From Canis aureus (taxonomy: Eukaryota; Chordata; Mammalia; Carnivora; Canidae), in the NCBI RefSeq assembly GCF_053574225.1, contig NC_135622.1, positions 40,403,552 to 40,467,551 on the forward strand: DNA of 64,000 nt, given 5' to 3'. The notes beneath the pieces were generated by a model. The model was given only the letters and a program-made list of their open reading frames with translations. It did no database searches and was not told the DNA's origin. Both the position numbers and the translations under genes were made by a program. Positions 44,202 to 55,729 of this stretch are shown here, piece after piece (the stretch's first letter is position 1; each line of letters starts with the position of its first letter).

Positions 44202-44338
44202 AACACCTGAGTAGCTCAGTCAATTAAGCATCTGCCTTTGGCTCATGTCATGCTCCCAGGATCCTGGGATGAAGCCCCACATCAGCAGACAGATGCCTGC
44301 TTCTGCCTATCCCTCTGCCTGCCACTCCGCCTGCTTTA
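44202..44338 (+). mobile_element. Older carnivore tRNA-Lys SINE, sense, 3'-incomplete
   Basis: acacctgagtagctcagtcaa, ttaagcatctgcctttggctc, aggatcctgggatgaagcccc and ccctctgcctgccactccgcc follow the pan-carnivore CAN SINE that keeps the tRNA-like head (cagttggttaagc). It lacks the terminal aataaataaa part. Confidence 0.8.
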
Positions 44339-44339
44339 A

Positions 44340-44445
44340 TGGATTAAATATTAAATGTAAATTATTAAACTCTAATCAAAAGGCAGAGATTGGCAGAAGA
44401 GATTTTAAAAACCCCACTATATACTACCTACAAGAGACACACCGG
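44340..44445 (+). pseudogene. Old L1 ORF2 endonuclease fragment, sense
   Basis: aaatgtaaattattaaactc, taatcaaaaggcagagattgg and ccactatatactacctacaagag correspond to the ORF2 N-terminal endonuclease. The conceptual translation includes NPTIYYLQETH, equivalent to the QETH motif of the L1 endonuclease. Only about 35 codons remain, cut off on both sides. Confidence 0.7.
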
Positions 44446-44468
44446 TTTTTTTAAGTTTTGGGTTTGTT

Positions 44469-44571
44469 TGTTTTTTTTTAAAGTAATCTCTATACCCCAC
44501 ATGAGGCTTGAACTTATGACCCTGAAATCATGAGTCAGGCGCTTTTCCAACTGAGCTAACCAGGCACCCCA
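44469..44571 (-). mobile_element. Older tRNA-Lys SINE head, antisense
   Basis: aagtaatctctataccccaca, tgaggcttgaacttatgacc, tgagtcaggcgcttttccaac and gagctaaccaggcacccc are the reversed carnivore tRNA-Lys head with A and B box positions. About 100 bp remain. Confidence 0.8.
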
Positions 44572-44574
44572 AGG

Positions 44575-44905
44575 GATATTTGCATTAATTACTAATAAAG
44601 CATTTACACCTGCCACTATGCTATTTTTCGTACATACATGATTAAGCATATTTTATAGTGTGAATTTGTAGTAAGGGTGGTTAAATATGAAAGAATCTTC
44701 TAGTATACCTTAATTTCTTTGTCACTTCTTTTGCTATATATTTTGTAGTTATTTCCAAATAGTGACCTGGTGGCTGTCAGGCTGCTGGTTTCCACTGTGA
44801 CAGTGAGATGTTGGTTTTCATAAATACTGCATGGGGAGAGGGAGATGAGAATAGGACAAGTTAACATGTTTGCTGTTCTTACTAAATGTTAGCCGTTTTT
44901 CTTAT
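44575..44905. other. AT-rich sequence, not assigned
   Basis: Likely decayed LINE-derived DNA given its surroundings, but no block is diagnostic. Confidence 0.3.
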
Positions 44906-44920
44906 ATAAATGCCCATTGA

Positions 44921-45116
44921 GGGATATCTGGGTGGCTCAGGGGTTTAGCACCTGCCTTCAGCTCAGAGTATGATCCTGGAGTCCCGGGATCGAGTCCCAC
45001 ATTGGGCTCCCTGCATGGAGCCTGCTTCTCCTTCTGCCTGTGTCTCTGCCTTTTTCTCTCTTTCTGTGTCTCTCATAAATAAATTTTAAAAATCTCTTTT
45101 TAAATTAAATAAATAA
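44921..45116 (+). mobile_element. SINEC, sense, 15-bp target duplication
   Basis: ggatatctgggtggctcaggg, ggagtcccgggatcgagtccc, gcatggagcctgcttctcct and tctcataaataaattttaaa with a mixed A/T tail. Duplication ataaatgcccattga at 44906-44920 and 45117-45131. Confidence 0.95.
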
Positions 45117-45396
45117 ATAAATGCCCATTGAATTTCTACTAGCCTTCAGTTAATTTTCAGAGCTCTGAAAAAGTTGATTCTGAACATTTGCTAGTGTTAT
45201 TACTACCTTTATAGGTAGGAGAGAATAGGAAGAGAGAATTTTAGAGGTCTTTACCAATTTCACTGATATCTCTGCTATATCTTTCTTTTCATGTAAAGTT
45301 AATCTTAATTTTTATTTTAATATAAAGGCTTACTTCAATTTGTATATAACCAAATATGTCTATGCCATATTTTGTTAATCCTCAGTGTCCACTTTC

Positions 45397-45581
45397 TTTT
45401 TTTTTTTTAATTTTTATTTATTTATGATAGTCACAGAGAGAGAGAGAGAGGCAGAGACACAGGCAGAGGGAGAAGCAGGCTCCATGCATCGGGAGCCCGA
45501 TGTGGGACTCGATCCCGGGTCTCCAGGATCGCGCCCTTGGCCAAAGGCAGGCGCCAAACCGCTGCGCCACCCAGGGATCCC
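45397..45581 (-). mobile_element. Young SINEC_Cf, antisense
   Basis: Poly(T), tttatttatttatgatagtcac, a (GA)n run, gcatcgggagcccgatgtgg and gccaaaccgctgcgccaccc: the reverse of the youngest canid subfamily with very few changes. Short duplication tccactttc at 45388-45396 and 45582-45590. An antisense SINE presents a long pyrimidine tract that can act as a splice acceptor when in a gene. Confidence 0.95.
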
Positions 45582-45599
45582 TCCACTTTCATTAGTAGA

Positions 45600-46056
45600 G
45601 TCTCTTCAACCTTAGATTGTAGTCTCTTAGGTTAATGTTCATAGATATAGATAAATACCAGGTATATTAATACCAGATATATTATATATGTGTATATATA
45701 TAAGTATATTTGTATCTATGATACACATAAACAATATACATCATATTTGTGTGCATACATTCATGTACATATTAAATTTATTGATATAATAATATATAAT
45801 GATATAAGGGTTGTAATTGATAGATTCTTTCATATTAAATCACCCTTACTTGTAAAATCTGCTTAATCATAATATATTATTCTTTAAGTCATTGCCAAAT
45901 TCTATTTGCTAATAGTTCGCTTAGAATCTGTACCCAATTAAGGCATTAAGAACTCTGTACCTAATTAAGGTATTAAGAATTACATGATATTGGGGTATGG
46001 TTTTCCTTCTTTGTTGTCTTTGTCAAGCTTCTTTCTAGCATCTAGAATAGTTAAAT
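45600..46056. other. AT-rich decayed sequence
   Basis: Contains TA-rich patches at 45680-45710. A short tandem echo is visible: (g)tacccaattaaggcattaaga at about 45929-45950 and tacctaattaaggtattaaga at about 45957-45978. No element can be named. Confidence 0.35.
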
Positions 46057-46070
46057 AGGAATTATCTATT

Positions 46071-46246
46071 TTTTTATGATTTTATTTATTTATTCATGAG
46101 AGACACAGAGAAAAAGAGGCAGAGACACAGGCAGAGGGAGAAGCAGCCTCCGTGCAAGGAACTTGATGTGGGACTCAATCCTGGATCCGAGGATCACACC
46201 CTGAGCCGAAGGGAGACACTCAACCGCTGAGCCACCCACGTGTCCC
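46071..46246 (-). mobile_element. SINEC, antisense
   Basis: atttatttattcatgagagac, aggcagagacacaggcagagg, ctcaatcctggatccgaggat and gctgagccacccacgtgtcc. Target duplication ggaattatctatt at 46058-46070 and ggaattatttatt at 46247-46259 (one mismatch). Confidence 0.94.
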
Positions 46247-46299
46247 GGAATTATTTATTCTTGAATATAAAATCCCCGTTTCTAAGCCAGGTGATCTTT

Positions 46300-46640
46300 C
46301 CAATGCAAACTCACTTATCAGTTTATTTCTTCTCTACTAATTGGTCAGGTCAAGATTTCCATTCCCTTTTAAATCAATTTTAATATGATATGTTTTACCT
46401 GGAATTAATACATTTACTCTAAATTTTCAGTTTTGTTAGTATGCAATTCAAGCATGTAATGGTGGCACATGTCTCCTTTTTCACTTTTATCTATTTTTAT
46501 ATTCTCTTCTTTTCTTCCTTAATAAGCTTGCAAGAGGTATATCTGTTTTATTGGTTTTCTTGAAAAATCAGGTTTTGGATTTATTTATTCTTTCTATTTT
46601 TAAAATTTCCAGTTCATTGATTTCATAGAGGAAATTAAAA
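46300..46640 (-). mobile_element. Old L1 ORF2 fragment, antisense
   Basis: aataagcttgcaagaggtata, tctgttttattggttttcttg and aaaaatcaggttttggattt match reversed ORF2 just before the reverse-transcriptase core. Strongly diverged. Confidence 0.55.
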
Positions 46641-46929
46641 AAGAAATGACTTACTACCGACGTGCCAATGAAAAATGTAACACTCCATACAAAAACAACA
46701 GAAGCCACTATACAAGCAGCACTTAATTATTAAAGGACACTGAAAAATAAAATGAAACCAAGCACTCATCTTATACTAGAACCATGAAATAGACCAATCC
46801 GAAAAAAAAAAGAATCAATAAAGAGAAAAGCTTAAATCAAAGAGATCTCTCAAAACCCCAAGTCCTCCTTACTTATATCTTTTATCTCCATCTACAAAGT
46901 GAAGACCAACTTCTTAGCCTAAAGCTATT

Positions 46930-47195
46930 TATGATTTGCTCCCTATTTGCCTTTTAGCCCCATGCACTGGCACTCCCCCACACACTTCATGCTTGTAGTT
47001 CCCAAAATACATGACCTTCTCTTTCTTCCCTTCATTTTATTGCACGTGCTATTCTCAGTCTCTGGAATGAATGTCCCACCTTCATTCACTTGGCAAAATC
47101 CTTTCAATCTTTCAAAATCCAACTTTATGGCACCTCTGCAGGAAGTTTCCTTGACTACTCCACCAGAGGGGATAAATTTTTCCTCTTTCCAGCTA
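46930..47195 (+). repeat. L2, sense
   Basis: ccccatgcactggcactcccc, agttcccaaaatacatgacc, ttgcacgtgctattctcagtc, tctggaatgaatgtcccacc and ttcaaaatccaactttatggc match L2 3' ORF/UTR order. The 124-codon frame across it is a product of L2 and the adjacent microsatellite. Confidence 0.65.
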
Positions 47196-47214
47196 CATCT
47201 TCCTTCTCTACCTC

Positions 47215-47259
<45 letters not shown>
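47215..47259. repeat. (ATCT)n microsatellite
   Basis: About 11 perfect tetranucleotide units, read as (GATA)n on the other strand. Length polymorphism is expected; it is the type used for canine genotyping. Confidence 0.97.
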
Positions 47260-47855
47260 GATATGTGTGTACGCATGTTTGTGTATTTCTTTCTTTGATT
47301 CTAGGACATCATTTTCCCTGAGTATTCATCCCAAATTTCTTCACTCACCTTCTGCATGAGTTTCATCAGTGTGGCGTCTTCTTCCTTCTTTTCGGAGTGG
47401 ACTCATGTATTATAATGACTTCAATTTATACCCCTGGATTGACAATTCTCCGATCACTAGCCCCAGCTATGAGACTAAAGCTGACACTGCTGACTGTGAA
47501 CTTACTAGTTGTCCCATAGGCACCTCAAATCCAACTGTGTGATTTTCCTTCTGTATTCTCTGTCTTCGAGAATGGTATAAATAGTTCCCAAGTCACTCAG
47601 TCTGTAAATGGTACCATCTTTGCCTCTTTCTCATTCACTGCTCATGTCACCAGATCTTATTTGTGCCTCTGAAATGCCTTTCAGATCTGTCTCCTTGTCT
47701 TCATTACCACAGCTATGGCCCTACGTCCGTTCTCATCATCTTTTTCTTAGACTACAGTAATAACATTCTAATTGCTTTCTCAGCAGCCAGCCTCTTTCAT
47801 GCTAATGTATTCTTTGCTTGGTTTTAATTCTAAAACATAAATCTGGTAATGTTTC

Positions 47856-47879
47856 TACACACACACACACACACACACA
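47856..47879. repeat. (CA)12 microsatellite
   Basis: Perfect dinucleotide run following gtttct and preceding aaaacccc. Confidence 0.95.
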
Positions 47880-48039
47880 AAACCCCACAAAACTTTGTTA
47901 GTTTCCTACTATCTACAGGACAAAGTACAAGCTCCTAAGTGCTGCACATATGACCCTCCACAATCTTTAAAGTTTGTATTTTATCAAGTTCATGTCCAGT
48001 TTTTCCGCAGTAGGCACCCCACACTTCGGCAACATAGGA

Positions 48040-48550
48040 TTGTCCATTTCTTAAGACCGCCTTACTCAATGATATATTTGACTGTTTAATACCTGTCCCT
48101 ACCCACTTGTCTGTAAGCTCCATGACATCAGAGGCCTTCTTATTTACTATTGCATCCTCAGTGCCCCAAACCATTTCTGGCATATTGGAAGTGAATGCAC
48201 GCACTTCCATACTTCTTCACCTCTGCTGTTCCCTTTATCTGCCCTCCTCCCATTTTCTTAGTGGTGAATGTCTCTTCACTTATCTCCAAGACCTTGCTCA
48301 AATACCTTTGTCTCCATCAAGCCTGACCTGAACACAGCATTCCCCACACAAAACAAGTGACTTTCCTTCTATATGCTCCATAACACTTTCTCCAAAGTGC
48401 CAGTTTAGCATTTACCTCTTATATTATAATTATTATTTAAGTCTGAACTCTCAGTGGGGGAGGAGAATGGGTCTCATTCAAGTGCAGTTTCAAACATTGA
48501 ATTTCCCATGGAATAGACAGGTGTTCAATAAATGTTTGACCTGAAAGAAG
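48040..48550 (+). repeat. L2 3' regions, sense (one or two copies)
   Basis: cacttgtctgtaagctccatg, cctcagtgccccaaaccattt and ctggcatattggaagtgaatg form one L2-like end; tcatttgtctccatcaagcc-type text, agtgccagtttagcatttacc and ggtgttcaataaatgtttgac form a second. Diverged. Confidence 0.6.
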
Positions 48551-48694
48551 GTAGATTCAGACTTCTGCCTTTGCACAATGGAAAGTCTTATTCCCAATTT
48601 GGACAGGGATACTCCTCTGTAAAGCACCTCTTGTGACTATCTCTCTTGTTCACCTACTATTCTTGTTCACTGAAGCATCAAACTAAAGTGTGAG

Positions 48695-48790
48695 AACTGG
48701 AAGGGGAAACTGAGGCCCTACCATTGAAATGACATGTCCAAGGCCACACAGTAAAGGTAAAAGCCAAGGCTAGTATCTGTCCCACTTTGC
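48695..48790 (-). repeat. MIR fragment, antisense
   Basis: ggggaaactgaggccctacc and gtccaaggccacacagtaaag match the reversed MIR core. Confidence 0.65.
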
Positions 48791-48799
48791 ATCACTTCC

Positions 48800-49355
48800 A
48801 ACCAATTGTCTCCCTAATAGGAGATAAGGTGAAATGTCAAGGAATGACAGGAAATCCTCAGGCAAAGGGTAAGTAATGTCATGAAGTGTGTATGTGTGTG
48901 TATGTGGTTAAGATGACAAGAATCATCTTTCTAATCCACCCACAGCCCTCTGTGTAGTTGCTCTGGGCTCCAAGAAGTAAGCAGAGAAGACCTTGATCTT
49001 GACAGGAGCTGTGAGGAAAGAAGTTATCACTCATGACTCTTCCCAAATCACTCACCTTCTAGAAGATGCCCAAAACTCACCCAACATCAACTGTGACATG
49101 CTGTACCACACCAAGGTCAGAGGTAAGCTCTGAACAAGAAACCAAACAGCCTTATAATGTCACTGTCACCAGGAACCCAGATCCCCAAATAGCATGGACA
49201 AGCCTGTGGTACATGTCACTCCATCACCCCTGCAAACAGCGAAATGGCAACCTTTGACCTCTGCTCTGCTCTGGACCCCTATGACTCAGACAGCAAAGAA
49301 TAGCTCAAAGGGGTGTCAAGTAGCAGCATCCTCCAATATTAAATTAAAAAAAAAA
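48800..49355. other. Unique sequence, no gene recognised
   Basis: A short TG-rich run lies at 48891-48905. No repeat or exon is named. Confidence 0.4.
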
Positions 49356-49359
49356 CTAC

Positions 49360-49630
49360 ATTACCCTCAATAGACATGGTTTTATTGTAATTGCTTGGAA
49401 TTTGAATAGCATGCCATAACCATCCCCATAAATTGGACTTCTTTAGATTTATTAAGCTATTTATTGAATGGTGGGTAATAAACATTCAGGATTAACAGCT
49501 CTGCAACTGCTCTGAGCCAGTTACATACAGAGTTGCTAAACTCCCATAAAATAATTATGAATCAGTTACCATGTTGACAAACCATAATTGTCAAAAGTTC
49601 AATGCAGACTCAGGGCCTTATTTAAAAGTT
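49360..49630. promoter_or_regulatory. Candidate conserved noncoding element
   Basis: Non-repetitive AT-rich block with many ATTA/TAAT homeodomain-type sites (ttattgtaattgcttgg, gatttattaagctatttatt, aaaataattatgaatcagtt) and aagttcaatgcagactcagg. It differs in texture from the surrounding LINE decay. Constraint is inferred from composition only. Confidence 0.3.
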
Positions 49631-49784
49631 TGTTCTTGTTTTCAGTTTTGAATCTCATTTTCCTGTCTCCTGACATTCTCTTTCATTTCTCTTTCTCTCC
49701 ATTCCTCCCATTCCCTTTCCCACCATCCTTCCTTCTTTCTTTCATTTAGAATACATGATGGGAGTGTGACATGAAGGAAAGAGC

Positions 49785-49900
49785 AGAGATGTGGGGTCAG
49801 AGACATCTGAACTCAAGATAGGGGTCTGCTCTGGGATTCTGGGCAAGTCGCTTCCCTTGGCCTTTACCTCTTTAGACATAAATATGCAGGCATATATAGA
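49785..49900 (+). repeat. MIR, sense
   Basis: gatgtggggtcagagacatctg, ctctgggattctgggcaagtc and gcttcccttggcctttacct follow the forward MIR core. Confidence 0.7.
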
Positions 49901-50164
49901 GCATCCAGGATATAAGAGGCTTTTGATAACTTTGGCTTCCTTCACTTCTCCTAATCCAGCTCAGTTCATCCAGGGCATGACTGCCAGCCTGGCTCTCCTG
50001 TAGTGCCACCTTCCCCTCTCTTCCCCACAGTTCCTCCTACCTAACAGCTCAGCACAGCTTTCAAGACCTTGCATAACTTGGCCCACTGCTTTCCAACTTA
50101 ATCACCAACTTCATCACTTTAACTGGGACCTTAGTATTATCTGGATTTTAATTCAAATCTGGTA

Positions 50165-50770
50165 AGAGTAATTTTTTAAATTGTGGTAAAACATATGACA
50201 TAAACTCGGCCATTTAAATCTTTTTTTAAGTATACAATTCAGTGACATTAAGTACACTCATATGGTTGTGCAACTTTCACCACCATCCTTTCCAGAACTT
50301 GCAAAACTAAAACTCTGTACCCCTAAACATTGATTGATCCCTCCTCCCAGCCCCTGGTAACATTCATGCTTCTTTCTGTCTCTGCAAATTTGACTATTCC
50401 AGGTACCTCCTATCAGTGGAATCATACAGTATTTGCCCTTTTGTGACTGGCGTATTTCATTTAGCATACTGTTTAAAGCTCATTCATGTAATATATGTCA
50501 GAATTTCCTTCCTTTGAAAGGCTGAAGAGCATTTCATTGTATATATATAACTAACATTGTATTTATTCAGTCATGCATTGATAGATAATTGGGTTGCTTC
50601 CATTTTTGGACTATTGTGAATAATGCTGCTATAAACATGGGTTACATATATCTGAGCCCCTGCTTTTAATTATGTCAGGTATGTGCCCAGAATCAATTAT
50701 TATATCATATGGTAATTTTATATTTATTTTTTTGAGGAAATGCCATACTGTCTTCCATTGTGGCCAAAAA
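50165..50770 (-). mobile_element. Old L1M 3' end, antisense
   Basis: attgtggtaaaacatatgac, caactttcaccaccatccttt, ggaatcatacagtatttgccc, ttgttccttcc-type text, gcttccatttttggactattg and catactgtcttccattgtggc match a reversed L1M 3' UTR and ORF2 end. Confidence 0.85.
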
Positions 50771-50774
50771 TATT

Positions 50775-51078
50775 TTTGAATAGCTTTTCCTTAATTGCAA
50801 GGATAATATACATATTTTATTAACAATTAAGAAAATACAGAAATGACTAGAGAAGAAAATAGAAGTTACTCCTAATATCACTATTCAGAGATAAGCAGTA
50901 TTTACATTTTGAAATAATTCTATCTAATCTTTGTTCTCTATAACTTTACCCTCATGGGCTTAGTCTGATTTGATTTGTGTTTCTCAAAAAGAATTATTTA
51001 GACAGCACTATCTATGCAATTATACTTTATCTTCTCCATATTATACTGTGAGCATTTCCCAGTGTTGTTAAATGTTAT

Positions 51079-51115
<37 letters not shown>

Positions 51116-51200
51116 GCTATACAATATTCCACTGTATAAATGTTCCATTATTTATAGGGCATAGCTAAATTAGATCAATAAAATCATCTATTAAAATCTA
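50775..51200 (-). mobile_element. Possible old L1ME-type 3' end, antisense, with (TG)n
   Basis: cagagataagcagtatttac, ctaatctttgttctctataac and ggctatacaatattccactg resemble a reversed old LINE terminus. A perfect (GT)15-16 run is at 51081-51111. Confidence 0.55.
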
Positions 51201-51401
51201 TTCTTGTATAAAAGTTTTTAGCTTTATTAAGTTATAATTGACATAGAAGATTGCAAAAGTTTAAGATTTACAAAGTGTTGATATGATACATTTATATATT
51301 GCGAACAATTACCACTGTAGCATTAGTTAGCGCTTTCATCAACTCACATAATTATATCATTTCATTTTTGTGGCAAGAACATTTAAGATCTAGTCTCCTA
51401 G

Positions 51402-51567
51402 CAACTTTCAAGTGTATGTTACAGTATTGTTAACTATAATCACCATACTCTATATTAGATCCCCCAAATTTATCTGATCCCCCAACTTTATATTAGATCC
51501 CCCAACTTTCAAGTGTATATTACAGTATTGTTAACTATAATCACCATACTCTATATTAGATCCCCTA
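51402..51567. repeat. 101-bp tandem duplication in the L1 3' UTR
   Basis: The unit starting caactttcaagtgtatgtta at 51402 restarts at 51503 (one difference near the start) and runs to about 51567. A shorter gatcccccaa(c/a)ttt motif also repeats three times between them. Confidence 0.85.
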
Positions 51568-51806
51568 ATTATAACTTTATAATTGACAATTTGTACCTTT
51601 GACAAACATTTCCCCATTTCTTCCAGCCTGCAGCCCTTAATAGCTACCATTATACTCTCTGTTTCTGTAAGTTCACCTTTTTTAGATTCCACACATAAGT
51701 AAATATTTGTCTTTCTTTAACTTCTTTAACTTATTTCATTTTCCTTAATGGCCTCAGAATCCATCCATTTTGTCACAAATGGCAAGATTTCCTTCTGTGT
51801 CATGAT

Positions 51807-51810
<4 letters not shown>

Positions 51811-51858
<48 letters not shown>
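51811..51858. repeat. (TA)24 microsatellite
   Basis: Perfect TA run inside the fossil L1. It can form cruciform DNA and is probably length-variable. Confidence 0.97.
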
Positions 51859-51859
<1 letters not shown>

Positions 51860-51959
51860 CTTTTATCCATTTATAGGGATTTGGGATGTTTCAATATCTT
51901 GGCTATTGTGAATAAAGCTGCAATGAACATGGGAATGCAGATAACTCTTCAAGATCCTG

Positions 51960-51962
51960 ATT

Positions 51963-52013
<51 letters not shown>

Positions 52014-52045
52014 CTTTCTTTCTTTCTTTCTTTCTTTCTTTTTTT
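51960..52045. repeat. (CTTT)n microsatellite in fossil L1
   Basis: About 80 bases of TTTC units with one ctctttctt interruption near 52011, ending in a T run. Inserted or expanded within the reversed ORF2 C-terminal region. Confidence 0.96.
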
Positions 52046-53945
52046 TCTATACCCAGAAGTTGGACCTCTGGATCATATGGTAGTTCTCTTTATAACTTTT
52101 CTGAAAAACCTCCATACTGTTTTCCACAATGGCTAAACCAATTTACATTCTCACCAATGGTGCACATTTTTCCACATCCTTACCAAGACTTATCTCTTGT
52201 GTTTTTGATGATAGTAATTCTAACAGGTATAAGAGGATATCCCATGTGGTTTGGATTTTCTTTCCCTGATAATGAGTGATGTAGGACATCTTTTTGTACC
52301 TATTAGATGTTTTCTTTGGAAAAATGTTTATTCAGTATTTCTGCCCCCTTTTAAATTGGATTGTTTTGTTTCTTGCTATTGAATTGTATAAATTTTTTAT
52401 ATATTTTGGATATTAACCCTTATCAAATATATGATTTGCAAATATTTTTTCCTATTCAATAGGTTTCCTTTTCATTTTGTTGTTTCTTTTGCTACATAGA
52501 AGCTTTTAGTTTGATATGGTTCCATTTATTAATTTTTGCTTTTGTCTCATTTGCATTTTTGGTGTCATAGTCACCTCCAAAAAATCATTCCTAAGTCCAA
52601 TGTCAAGGATCTTTCCTCCTATGTTTTATGCTAGGAATTTTGTGGTATCAGATCTCATGTTTAAGTCTTTAATTCCATTTCAAGTTAGTTCTTATGAATG
52701 GCATTACCAATTTCATTCTGCATGTGGTTATTCAATTTTCCTACCACCATTTGTTGAAGAGACTATCCTTTTCCCATTAAACATTCTTGGCTCCCTTGTC
52801 AAATATCGTTGGTGATATTTGTATGGGTTTATTTCTGGGCTCTGAGTTCCATTGGTCTAATGTGTCTAATTTTATACCAGGACCATATTATTTTTATTTC
52901 TATCGCTTTGTAGTATGGTTTGAAATCAGGAAGTGTAATGTCTCCAGCTTTGTTCTTCTTTCTCAGGATTTCTTTGAGTATTAGGTGTCTTTGTGGTTCC
53001 CTACAAATTTTGGGATTATTTTTTCTATTTCTGTGAAAAATGGCTTTGGCATTTTGGTAGGGACTGCATCAAATCTATAGATGGTTTTAGATAGTATGAA
53101 CATTTTAACATTAACTCTTCCAAGCCATAAACATAGGATGCTTTTCCATTTATTTGTTTCTTCCCTGATTTCTTTCTGCAAAGTCTTAACAATTTTCAGT
53201 ACACATATCTCACCTGCTTGATTAAATTTATTATTAAGTATTTTCTTATTTTTTGATACTATTGTGTGGGAACGGCATTGGAGTTTTTTATTTCTTTTTA
53301 AAGATATTTTGTTGTTAGTGTATAGAAATTCAACTGATTTTTATTTCTATATGCTGATTTTGTATCCTGCAACTTCACTGATTTATTCTAACAGTTTTTG
53401 GGAACAGTCTTTAAGATTTTCTACATGAGATCCTATCCTCTGCAAAGATAATTTTATATCCTTCCTAGCTGGATGTATTATATTTCTTTTTCTTGCCTGA
53501 TTGCTCTGCCTAGGATTTCAGTGCTATTTTGAATAGGAATTGTGAGAGTGGAAATCCTTGTCTTGTTCCTCACCTTAGATGAAAAGGTTTCAACATTTCA
53601 CCATTGAATGTGATATTAGCTGTGGGGTTATCATATATGGTCTTTATTATTTTGAGATGTGTTCCTTCTATACTCAATTTGTGGGGAGTTTTTAACATGA
53701 AAGGATGTTATAGTTGTCAAATGCTTTCTCTGAATCTATGGAGAGTATTATATGATTTGTATCATTTATTCTATTAATGTAGTGTATCACACTTATTGAT
53801 TTACATATGTTGAACCATACTGGTATCCCAGGGGTAAATTCCACTTTATCATTATATATGATCCTCTTAATGTGCTGTGAAACTCAGTTTGCTAATATTT
53901 TGTTGAGAATTTTTGCATTTATATTCATGGGGGATATTTGTAGTT

Positions 53946-53946
53946 T

Positions 53947-53994
<48 letters not shown>

Positions 53995-53998
53995 TTTT
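53946..53998. repeat. (CTTT)n microsatellite in fossil L1
   Basis: About 12 perfect units ending in tttttttg, within reversed ORF2. Confidence 0.96.
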
Positions 53999-54544
53999 TG
54001 TAGTGTCATTATCTGGCTTTGGTATCAGGGTGATGCTGGCCTTATAAATTAGTTTGAAGTGTTCCTTCCTTTTCAGTTTTTTGGAAGAGTTGGAGAAGGA
54101 CTGGCATTAATTCTTCTGTGTTTGGTAGAATTTACCAGTAAAATAATCTACTCCTGGGCTTATCTATGTTAAGAGATTTTTTTTTTTTTATTACTGCTTA
54201 AATACCCTTAGTCATTATTGGTTTGTACAGATTTTCTATCTCTGGTTCACTCTTGGTAGGTTGTATGCTTCTAGGAATGTATTCATTTCTTCTAGGTTAT
54301 CCAATTTATGGGTATATAATTATTCATAATAATCTCTTATGATCCTTTGGATTTTTCTGGTATCAGTTATAATGTCTCCTCTTTTATTTTTTATTTTATT
54401 TATGTGAGCTGCCTCTCTTTTTTTCATAGTCTAGCTAACCTGTGTTAATTTTGCTAATCTATTTAAAAACTAACTTAGTTTGGTTATCTTTTCTATTATT
54501 TTCTGTTTTCTATTTTTTTTTCCTGCTCTGATCTTTATTTTCTT

Positions 54545-54738
54545 TTTTTTTTAAATCTTTTTTTTTTTAATTTTTATTTATTTATGATAGTCACAGAGGG
54601 GGGGGGGGCAGAGACACAGGCAGAGGGAGAAGCAGGCTCCATGCACTGGGAGCCCGATGTGGGATTCGATCCTGGGTCTCCAGGATCGCGTCCTGGGCCA
54701 AAGGCAGGCGCCAAACCGCTGCGCCACCCAGGGATCCC
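54545..54738 (-). mobile_element. Young SINEC_Cf, antisense, in fossil L1, 16-bp target duplication
   Basis: Poly(T) with an internal aaatc break, tttatttatttatgatagtcac, an unusual G11 run (54598-54608) where relatives have (GA)n, gcactgggagcccgatgtgg and gccaaaccgctgcgccaccc. Perfect duplication tgatctttattttctt at 54529-54544 and 54739-54754. Very low divergence. Confidence 0.96.
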
Positions 54739-55689
54739 TGATCTTTATTTTCTTCCTTTTGCTAACTTTGGGCTTTGTTTGTTTTTGGTCTAGTTCTTTG
54801 AGGTGTAAAATTAGGTTATTTTATATTATATCATCTTGATGAATTGACCCTTTCATCATTATATAATGACTTTTTTTTATCTCCTGTTACCATTTTTGGC
54901 TTAATATCTATTTTGTTTGATAAAAGTATAGCTAGTTACCCCTACTCTCTTTTGATTTCCATTTGAATGGAATATATTTTTCCATTCCCTCACTTTGAGC
55001 CTATGTATGTCCTTAAAGCTAAAGTGAGTCTCTTATAGACAACATATAATTTAATCTTTTTGTTTTTTAATCCATTCAGCCACTCTACTTTTCAGTGGAG
55101 AATTTAATCCATTTACATTTAGAGTAATTATTGATTGGTAAGGATTTATCAACACTATTTTATTGTTTTCTCAGCTTTTTGTAGTTTTCTTATTCCTTTC
55201 TTCCTCTGTTGCTGCCTTCCTTAATTAGTTGATGATTTTTCATAATGGTATGCTTTGATTCCCTTCTCTTTACCTTTGATAAATACTATGTTTTCCTTTT
55301 GTAGTTACCAGGAGCTTACATAAAACATCTTATAGATGCAACAGTCTATTTTGTACTAATGACTTAACCTCAATCCCATTAAAAACAGTACATTTTTTAT
55401 GTCACAATTTACCTCTTTTTATGCTGTGTATCCATTAACAAATTATTGTAGCTATAGATACTTTTAGTACTCTTGTCCTTTAACCTTTATACTATGCTAG
55501 AGTTAAGTGGTAAATATAGCACTGTATTAGAATATTAGGGTATTCTGAATTTGACCATATACCACCTTTATCAATGTGTTGTATATTTTCCTAAGTTTTC
55601 ATGTTACTGATTAGTGTTCTTTCATTTCAGCTTGAAGAACTCTTTTCAGCATTTCTTGTGGTTTAGTAGTGATGAATTCCATCCTTTTG

Positions 55690-55729
55690 TTGTTGTCATC
55701 ATCATCATCGTCATCATCATCATCATCTT
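55690..55729. repeat. (TCA)n microsatellite
   Basis: tcatcatcatcatcgtcatc and further TCA units in the inter-ORF/ORF1 region of the fossil L1. One cg interruption. Confidence 0.9.
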
